Assembly: GCA_025201705.1 (NCBI GenBank)
Contig: MU616609.1
Location: 1 to 64,000, forward strand
Origin: Dissophora ornata
Lineage: Eukaryota > Mortierellomycota > Mortierellomycetes > Mortierellales > Mortierellaceae
DNA: 64,000 nucleotides
Reading direction: 5' to 3'
How positions within the stretch are numbered: the stretch's first letter is position 1; every line of letters begins with the position of its first letter. This document shows positions 56,220 through 64,000 of this stretch, in pieces. The notes beneath the pieces are model-generated. The model was not told where the DNA came from, searched no databases, and saw only the letters and a list, made by a program, of their open reading frames with translations. The position numbers were made by a program, and so were the translations under genes.

Positions 56220-57222
56220 ACTGTTGTCAAAGACGCCGTGGATGTCATTTCTAAGCCTGAGAACTTGCTCACGCTTGCAGGCAGCTTATCGGCAGTCGAC
56301 AATGCGCACAGCGCGTGGACGAGATCTTGAAACTAAAAACAGTCGGCTGAAGGATCTACACACGCAGCGTCTCCGCACTGATCCTGCTTGGAAACGACTT
56401 TGTTCGAACGGATGTAGTACGCGAGAAACCATGAAGGACGGCCGTCTGTCTTTCCATTTTAATCCTGATTTTCGGCCTTGACTATTCGCTTGCCATTCAA
56501 AGCACCACGCCGACTCTTTCCGCGCTACCTCCACTAGAGAACGAGGGACTTATTGCTAGCTTACCGACTGGTTCCTCGTCTAATTCGCCCAGACCCCCAC
56601 CACAGCTCTCGACAGAGACGATAGAAGCTACTACAGGTGCCTCGCAAGTTGATGGTTGGTGCTCAAGTTGTAGCCGACACCAAGTTCCAAATCACTTCGG
56701 CTAAGTGATTTCAAAGCATGTTGGAATGTGCCCCAAGGACGAGCCGAAGATACTGCCGATTTTGCTTGTTGGTAATACAGGCATTGGTGTTGGTTCACGC
56801 ACAAAGGCCTACCAAGAGAGTATGCCTAAGATGCGCTCCCACCACCGTCGGTACTGCCCCATCGGCATTATCGTACGTCCAAGGTCTGTGTGCTGTGTTT
56901 TAGACAGCTCAGTTTGGCCAGATCAAGAAGGATCGTCGGAGGCAAGATAAAAATGGCCAAAGTCAATGGTGCCACTAAGCGCACCAACAAGGACTACGTG
57001 TCGTTCCGATTCCATCACACTGTCCAACCCCGGGACGCCCAGGAGGCAACGGTGATTGTCATATCCCCGGGAGCCTCGTCATTATTCAACCACAAGCCTC
57101 TCGCCCCTTTTTCACGACATTATTCGCCGAGTCCAATAACCAAGTCAATCGTTATTGGAGATAGCTCCATGCACGCAAAATCCACACATATTCAACGCAG
57201 GCACCCTGCAGGACGCAAATAA
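56220..57222 (+). pseudogene. decayed transposon protein with TnpB/Fanzor-like zinc knuckle
   Basis: From 56872 the frame reads YRTSKVCVLCF, matching the TSKxCxxC first zinc knuckle of TnpB/OrfB-type nucleases. Forty-odd residues on, where the second knuckle should be, it reads TKRTNKDYVSF, with the Cys pair gone. Then QPRDAQEATVIVI resembles the RuvC-III motif (RDxNAAxNI). The frame ends at 57222. Upstream, protein-like pieces (LTLAGSLSAVDNAHSAW near 56260; PILLVGNTGIGVGS near 56755) lie in several frames with many stops. This is the worn C-terminal part of a transposon gene. Assignment to TnpB/Fanzor rests on short motifs only. Confidence 0.45.
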
Positions 57223-57507
57223 TATTATACCTCTGCCTAGTAGAGATATACGTGCAATGAAGTTGAGCTAGGCGACGCGTTCGGATAGTTGACAGCTCAG
57301 TATACTAACCTTTCTATCTTCGGTGAACGAGAGACGATGCCCACAGCCATCACCTTTGAGCCAAACTACTGTGCTCATCTTTCTCGGCCACAAGAGCGCC
57401 ATATTCGGACGATCTGAGGAAATCTCCTTGTCGTGGCTACTATTCCACCCTTTTATTTATTGCAATTGGCATCCGGACTGCGCAGAATAAACTTATTGAT
57501 CGGACGT
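57223..57507. other. 3' flank of the ABCA gene
   Basis: Contains a minus-strand AATAAA-like signal near 57463-57490. No gene. Confidence 0.4.
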
Positions 57508-60500
57508 TTACTTGACGGCATCTTCCTTGGCGGCTTTCGCGGCCTCCTCTTGCTCCTGAAGACTAACAAAGACCTCCTCCAGAGTCGTCAATGATAACCC
57601 AACGCTCTTGACGCCTAGGCGGTTCGCAGCAATCTCTTGATCCAAGTGCGCAAACAACCCCGGAAGAGCCGCCTTCTTGTCCCGAATATACTCCTGGGGA
57701 GTCCGTCCATTACGTTGCTCTGCAGTACCAGTCGTAGGTAAAACGTACGTAATATCGGTAGCGGTGTTGACATCGATCGTGGCATCTGGGAAGTGTGTCT
57801 GAACAATAGCCGTGGTCTTGGCCTCATCGAATAGAACGACTTCATTGCCATGCTGCGTGCTGCTGAATTGGATATCACTTTGGCTCGCACCATATAGCTG
57901 ATCTAGCTCACTACGATACTTCTGCTGATCAGTTAACATGGCGCGCCGCTTTTCGACACTCAGGCGATAACCCAATCCGAAGCGGTTTTTCAAGAACAAG
58001 GAGGTTCCGAGGGTCTGGAGCTGTCCATGAGATAAGATCGCGATCCTGTCACTGAGCGCATCAGCCTCCTCCATCGAGTGCGTGGTGAGCAAGATGGATC
58101 TTCCAACTTTGGAGTCCTGCATGAGTTGCCAGATACTCTTTTTAGTGTATTCGTCCATTCCCGTGGTAGGCTCATCGAGGAGGACGACTTTCGGATCTCC
58201 TAGGAAGGCGAGAGCGACAGAAAGTTTACGCTTCATACCGCCTGAATAGGTTATAACGCGCTCATGCTTCTTTTCGCGAAGGTAGACATCTTCGAGTAAC
58301 TGGTCCAAGTACTCATCCAGCAAGGTTTGGTCTTCCGTAGCAGTGGATGGTGTGGCGGGGGAACTGTTGTTGCTGTTGCCTGATTTGCGTGCGAGGACCT
58401 TGACACCCTTGATTGCGGCATAGAGCTGGATAGTCTCCCATGCTGTCAGCGTGTCGAAGAGGACATCATGTTGTGGGCAAACACCCATAAGTTTCTGAAC
58501 CTCGCCGAGCGTTCGAAGATCCATGTCACGTCTCTTCACACCTTCGCTTCCAGGCATCAAATGTCCGTCGACAATAACAGTTCCAGCGGAAGGGTTGAGT
58601 ATACCCATGATCATGGACAGAGATGTAGTTTTTCCAGCGCCGTTGTGACCCAAGAATCCAAAGATCTCGTTCCGATGGACTTCAAGGTCCAGTCCGGCGA
58701 CGACTTCGCGCTTCTGGACGCCCGCAAATGGCCCACTGGTACGAGAGGGACTTGGTGGATAAAAGATTCGGAGTAACATACCAAAGAGCGGAAGGTAATA
58801 CGCAAATCCCACTTCAGTGGAGAAGATCTTTCGCAGGCCAGTCACTTGGATGATGCCACGATCCTCAACTGGGACTCTAGAGATATCGCAGTCCTCAAAC
58901 ATGTCTGCATGGTCGCTGCCTTGTTGGAGGTGATGGTTGGACTGTGGGCGAGGTGCCAGGTTTCTAGTTTGGCCTGCTGCACGCTCGTACTGTCCAATAC
59001 CCCAGTAGCTAGGTCGCAGGAAGAAATCGAATGGGAGAGCATTTCCAAACTCCCCAGGGAAGACCGCGTCGAGGTACCAGGCGAGGAAGTAGTAGAGAAC
59101 ACAGTCAATGGCCAACATCCACAGTGCCTTAGTACAAGGTCCTGTGGAAATATTGGCAAAAGTGACACCGCCCAGGGCAGCCTCAACACCTGTGATGTAA
59201 TTAATGGCTCTTCCCAAGGCAACAGAGGGAAGTAGAAAGACGACAGTCTCGACTGTGGGATTCACAGAGTCCGTGCCGAAAACAAAAGCACTGCAGATGC
59301 CGTAAGATCCGACACACAGAGCGAGAAGCAAGAAATTGACGCCGTTGGTCTTTTTAGGGTCGGGCACGATTACAGAAGCCATGGTTCCGATTGCGGTGGC
59401 GTTGAAGGAGAACAGAATCAATAGTAGATAAACGATGAAAGCGTTGGTGCGGACAAAGATGCGACCAACGAAGAGAATGAGGATCATCAAGGCACAGATA
59501 ACCAAGTTCTGTGCACTATTGGAATCAAACGCACTGGATTAGCTTTCTGTTCTCATGAGCTGTACTGCACGAGCACAGGAACGACCAGATATCAGTACTT
59601 ACTTTTGCATGAGCCAAACAGATGCGAGGTACGCGTTCGAGTTGAGTCCCATCATCGACATGGACGATCTGATCTTCAGGCTCTTTTCCACAACAAGAAT
59701 ACTTAGCACACCGAGCCATACTGCTTGGAAGCAGAAAATGACATAGAACGCGTTAAGCGACGAGTTGATAGATGCCCCTGTGCCCACGAAGTTGGCATAC
59801 GAAATAAACATTCGTCCTACGCCAGAGGTTCCCGTGCCTGGGTCATTCTTCAGTGGAAGAGGAGATGACAGCGGAGGCTTCCCGTTGGCTTTGCGGCGCA
59901 GGTTGATTACAGCGCGTTCGACGTATGCCTGGGCCGTTGCAAAGCGCGACCCGACATAATCGTGATCGACATAGGCAGTGTGATTGGCCACGATCGTGTA
60001 GCTGTACTGGGCATTAGACGTCGCGTTGGGGCCAGCAGGCATGCTCAGGTTGGTGGATGGACCGAGGAAAACGACTCCGACGACAAAGTTGACGGGCGAG
60101 ACGTCATAGGCGGCGCTCATAGCCTGCTCATTCGCAAAGAACTTTGGGACGACAGATTGAGGCTCGGAGGCGGCAAATAGGCCAGAGAGTTCAGAGATGA
60201 TAGGGTCTGTGGTAGGGATGCCTGTGTAACCGAAGTAGGTGCAAACTGTCGTGGACTTGCAGGTATCACTGGATAGGAAGGGAAGAGCCTTGACATCCAG
60301 GTCTAAATGAGAAGAGACACAGCATTTTTATTATGTTTTTACCGTTTTCAAGGAATTGATCTTGATGAAGTAGTTGACTGTGGTCGAAAGAGCACTTACG
60401 GTTTGGGGCGTCCTTGGCGGACAGATGGAGGAAGACAAGGATAAGCATCATCCAAACAGGCTGGAATACTGCATTACTGTAATTCGCCACGCGATATGAG

Positions 60501-60899
60501 CAATTATTTCAATAACGCACTCTGTGTCCTGTGCTACCAACTGCAACACCCACTCCAATTCATACGATCAACTTACATTGTCTGTGTAAGATCCCTAGTC
60601 CGAACCCTGAAGTTTTTAATAATCAGAGCACTGAATTGCTTCGTGCTCGACGGCTCCGAGGCAACCTCGAACGACATCTGCGCAGTCTGTCGCGAGGTTT
60701 GGCCCGGACTCGCCTTCGCGCGTTTGGTGGAGGGGCCCGAGTTGTCGGTGGTATCCATGTAGAAATTACTGCCGTTGTTGTTAGAGTTGGTTGTACTCAG
60801 GAGTGGGTGTGATCCTTCTTTGGGCTGAGAAGGATAAAGTTCTTGCATGGAATGTGCTTCCGAATTGTTGGTGGAGGTGGATACGCGAGAGGAGTCCAT
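57508..60899 (-). CDS. half-size ABC transporter, subfamily A, 1035 aa
   Basis: Minus-strand exons 60577-60899, 60400-60476, 59603-60302 and 57508-59515 join to 1035 residues: one transmembrane domain and one nucleotide-binding domain, where animal ABCA proteins have two of each. The N-terminal 85 residues are Ser/Asn-rich and cytosolic. FSALIIKNFRVRTRD and VFQPVWMMLILVFLHL form the start of TM1. A large extracytosolic loop with N-glycosylation sites follows. The ATPase has Walker A GHNGAGKTT, a Q-loop CPQHDVLFD, signature YSGGMKRKLS, Walker B VVLLDEPTTGMD and switch His in LTTHSMEEAD, all intact. ABCA proteins move lipids. Layout resembles the plant ABCA2-12 and Dictyostelium half transporters, which would have to dimerise. 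The substrate is unknown. Confidence 0.9.
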
Positions 60900-63800
60900 G
60901 CAGTTTTTATCCCTGCGGTGAGGTAGACGAACTGTGGTAACAAGAGAGATCAATGGGGTATAAAGTGTTGCGAGGGTGTCTTATTTGTGGGCAAGCAAGT
61001 CGTTGCTTTCGTTGGTGCCTGAGAGTTTGGGCTATGAGAATGGGTCTCCCTGGTTTTTATAACATTTTGCTTCGCTAAACGATCGTCTTTGAATGAGACT
61101 TTCTCTCTGAGGCTGAAGCCAAGCGTCCAATTGCTCAGCATCAAACAACTCGCCATCGGCAACGATGATCGACAGCTGGATCTGCAAGCTCTCATATGAA
61201 GGCAATACAGTCACAAGTCGAAAATCGACGCTACATTGAGAATACACCATCAGGGCTGTAGTCCCAATCACTAAGCACTACATCAATTTTTTTTTCAAAG
61301 ACGTCTCCGAACGCGGCGAGTAGTTTAGGGATCTGTGTCCACGAATTTCGATTCTAAAAAACAGCCCACTTTATCAGCCACACAAACATGCCGCTGCCAA
61401 GACCTAGATTACATAGAACGCCTCGCTAGCACATGAAGCACTGCCGCTAATACTGTTTAGGTGGAAGAAAGATCTGGGTCGGCGGAGTTCGGATCTGGTG
61501 GTAGAGCTGGGCTCGAACTGGTGCTAGTCGGGCTAGTTGAGCTAGTTGAGCTCGTGTCCTGCTAGTTATCTCTGGAGACGGTCCTGTCGCAGTAATTGAC
61601 GGCTGACGATTTGACACCGCCAGTCCCCCTAGTTGTTGGCTTCGACTAATTGCTCTACAGACCACTGGGTCTAAAGTACAAAAATGGACATGCGGCACAC
61701 CTCCGTCTGAAATTCCATCACCCAAAACCATGATTTCAATCCCCAACCACTGCAAGTGACTATGATCAACGGATGTAAGTCCACAGCTTCGACCACTTCT
61801 GTTGTATGCCGCAAGGGGTTTGGTTCCTGTCTCGGAAGCACGATTAATATCCTGGCGACCTTAGGTTGGCCTTCCAAGTTCCAAACACCCGTGGCGTCCC
61901 CATATCGCGGAACTTGCATGTGGCGGATCGACGAAGTTTTGCACTGCTACGAATGGAAGGTGGACCCGCCTCTCGAGAATCGATTGCCACAAAAGAGCAT
62001 AGTTCTCTGTCTCTCTGTCTGACGATCATAAACGGGCAGTCTGTTTCTCACTCGTTCATCCTCACCCATCCTCCGCAACGATAAAACTCTCTCGATGTGG
62101 CGATGGCCATACGTGCAATCGCGGACTCAAATCCTGCTGTTCTTATGTAAGAGTGCCTAATGAGCCATATGGGTGCCCTCCATTGTATTCTGCTATCCTT
62201 TTCCAAGGAGTTCAAGAATAAGCCCAGAAAATCAGTATTGGAAGGAATAAATCCATTGCAGACGACTTTTATGTAGCGCCTTCTGCCTGCTACTGTCGCT
62301 CACAATGCGGTCTTGTCGGAGGCTCTGGATAACTTGAAATAAACGTTCGCCGCGCTCCATGGAATGGCCAATTCCGGGCCTAAAGAATCAGCAATAGTAC
62401 GGAAACTCGAGAAAAATAAGCAGGCTGTCAGATTCAAAACAGACCATCCTGGCACTCAGAGACATATACAGTTGCCATCAAATAAACAAAAAGGATTTGC
62501 GATGATCGATCAAGAGAGAAGCGCGACTATTTAAACCGAAAGAAGCACAATCGGACACTACGAAACATCGCCGACAGTCCGCCTTGTCATTCGGCAAGAA
62601 CAAGACGGCTATAGGGAATTCTCCCAAGAGGCGTGGGATGTCAGCGCAGCGCATAGGCGTGCTAAACTTTCAGAGTCCTCAGCGAAATGACTAGTGGCGT
62701 TCAAGGCCCTTTCATTCACCGTTATTGCCACTGTTTTTTAACACCTGAATACCCTCACGAATGCGCAATTTATCTGTAGAGAACTAGATGCGTACATCAA
62801 ATGAGAGAGAGCGAGAGAGAGGCGGAAAGGGACGTATACATTAGGGCATCAATTGACATAGAGAAATACAGACGACAGCATGATTCTAGGCACTCAGGAA
62901 TCTGGAGAGTACTGCACCAACGGCAAACGGGCATAGCTTATCAGTGCCTTCCGTGGTCCACGCCTGTCAATTTACAATTTGAAGCGTTTGATTCATCTTA
63001 TCTCCAGTGTAAATAAGGACGTCGATCATGAAGAAGACGCGCGTCGGCTTTAGTAGATCGCCACGCCACTATAAGAAAGGTGACTGAGCTTGCAATCAAG
63101 CAATGAAAAGGATTGCTGTCCAGTCTATGACTATCATTCAGAGGCCAGGAAACTAACTAAAAACAACGAGCGAGCCCAAAGAGGAGCGTTAGCTAGGATA
63201 AACCAGCGAAATGGGACATCGAGTAGACGACTGAAATGGGCACCCCGCGCAAATTCTTGTCCATAAATGAAAATGCGTTCAATCAGGCCAACATTCGATC
63301 TGTTTGTCGATGTTCAAACCGACAGCACTTCCCCATCCTTTTTCACGCTGTCAGAAATTTTGGCAATGAGCAATGGCATTTAGCCAGTTTTATTCAAAGC
63401 TTCTATCCTCACAGCATGGGCTTGCCGTCAGTCAGCAACCTCGCTGTCGTTCCTAGTGAACTCAACAAGGCGCTGTGCAGAGTACACCGCGGGCAGGTCA
63501 CAAGCCATGGTACCCCAAATATTGGGCAGAACAAACAAGTTCCCACAAGAGGGACAAAACATCATAGGTGATAGAGAGACGCCTTCCATGAGGCAAGCGG
63601 TCATTTCTTGAGACCCAGCCAGACTCATAAAGCAGCACAAAGTACATTTGAATACAGATTAAAAGGGGCCTATACAAACAAACATGGCCTGTCTATACCC
63701 GTTGCTGTAGTGTCCAAGGCCAGGATGATCCAGCGTTACTCGTGCCTTACATAAACTGGGTTGTCGACCATTGCAACCGTCTGCAACATGCATACCGCTT

Positions 63801-64000
63801 CTCCTTGGTGAGCTGCCAAAGGCGATCACAAGTGTGCACAGGGCATAAACTTATCCCTTCCCAATACAAGTTAACAAAAAATACGGCATCCGAGGTCTTT
63901 CGGTTACTTGAATTCATCGCCGGCGTTGACTAGCATGCTGAACAGTAAAAAAAAAGTGATGGCAAATGCTGTTTGAGTGCATTGGAACGCGCGAAATGAG
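60900..64000. other. gene-poor end of the window
   Basis: No confident gene. Protein-like pieces without context occur at 61060-61270 minus (LQIQLSIIVADGELFDAEQ) and 61756-62022 plus. The RPA12-like fragment is listed separately. GAGAGA repeats lie near 62803-62822. Confidence 0.4.
63428..63589 (-). pseudogene. possible fragment of a small RNA-polymerase-type zinc-ribbon protein (RPA12-like)
   Basis: The frame reads MEGVSLSPMMFCPSCGNLF, then ACDLPAVYSAQRLVEF, and stops. The first Cys pair and spacing resemble the N-terminal ribbon of RNA polymerase I subunit Rpa12, whose second knuckle is CDxCGxxYSAQ. Here one Cys of the second pair is missing and no C-terminal ribbon follows. It may be a worn gene copy or chance resemblance. 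Confidence 0.25.

Noticed and set aside
1..64000. tRNA, rRNA, CRISPR arrays and bacterial operon signals
   Set aside because: None was seen by eye; a tRNA covariance search was not possible here, so a tRNA could have been missed. The window is eukaryotic, so ribosome binding sites do not apply.

Overview
The window is nuclear DNA from a filamentous fungus, most likely an early-diverging, Mortierella-like lineage (Mortierellomycota). Genes are split by many short GT-AG introns, some exons are tiny, the intergenic DNA is rich in poly(A)/poly(T) tracts, and several proteins (the Cdc11-type septin, Bre1, the Fpr3/4-type FKBP) look fungal. The genus is inference. Exon joins were built by hand from splice signals, reading frame and family knowledge. 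Every complete join listed is a whole number of codons ending at a stop.

Layout. 0.7-3.3 kb is relic DNA: the 3' end of a Ty3/gypsy chromovirus with an LTR, then an inverted repeat made from two copies of one gene piece. 3.3-15.4 kb holds two paralogous Atg22-like vacuolar effluxers (4.3-6.4 kb + strand; 12.7-15.4 kb - strand). Between them lie a seven-beta-strand lysine methyltransferase, a Dug3-type glutamine amidotransferase and a phosphoglycerate-dehydrogenase-like protein lacking the usual NAD-binding signature. A 0.6 kb segmental duplication flanks the first ATG22 gene and leaves a truncated methyltransferase copy. 15.4-18.6 kb is gene-poor and contains a 15-N assembly gap. 18.6-20.6 kb is a divergent pair of mitochondrial genes, HSP10 and the bS6m ribosomal protein, sharing a 269 bp promoter with a near-consensus heat-shock element.

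21.0-24.2 kb encodes a 1016-residue coiled-coil and leucine-rich-repeat-like protein. 24.2-27.0 kb is a decayed PIF/Harbinger DNA transposon. 27.6-32.6 kb holds a nuclear FKBP prolyl isomerase, NAP1 and ARPC4 on one strand; the end of ARPC4 is tandemly repeated into its 3' flank. 33.1-35.4 kb is a secreted type-B carboxylesterase. 35.4-40.5 kb is gene-poor. 40.6-50.2 kb holds BRE1, a Cdc11-type septin, a PP2A activator (PTPA) and an aldo-keto reductase. 50.4-51.0 kb is ribosomal protein eL33. 53.3-54.8 kb encodes a bacterial-type MscL mechanosensitive channel with a zinc-ribbon tail. 56.2-57.2 kb is a decayed transposon with a TnpB/Fanzor-like zinc knuckle. 57.5-60.9 kb is a half-size ABCA transporter. 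61-64 kb has no confident gene.

Functional themes are inferred. Chromatin factors are common (FKBP, NAP1, Bre1). There are several vacuolar or membrane transport genes (two Atg22-like, ABCA, MscL) and cytoskeletal genes (ARPC4, septin). The most unusual features are the fungal MscL, the 17-nt microexon conserved in both ATG22 paralogs, the genes whose first exon is only the ATG, and the PGDH-like protein with an eroded active site. No tRNA, rRNA or CRISPR array was recognised.
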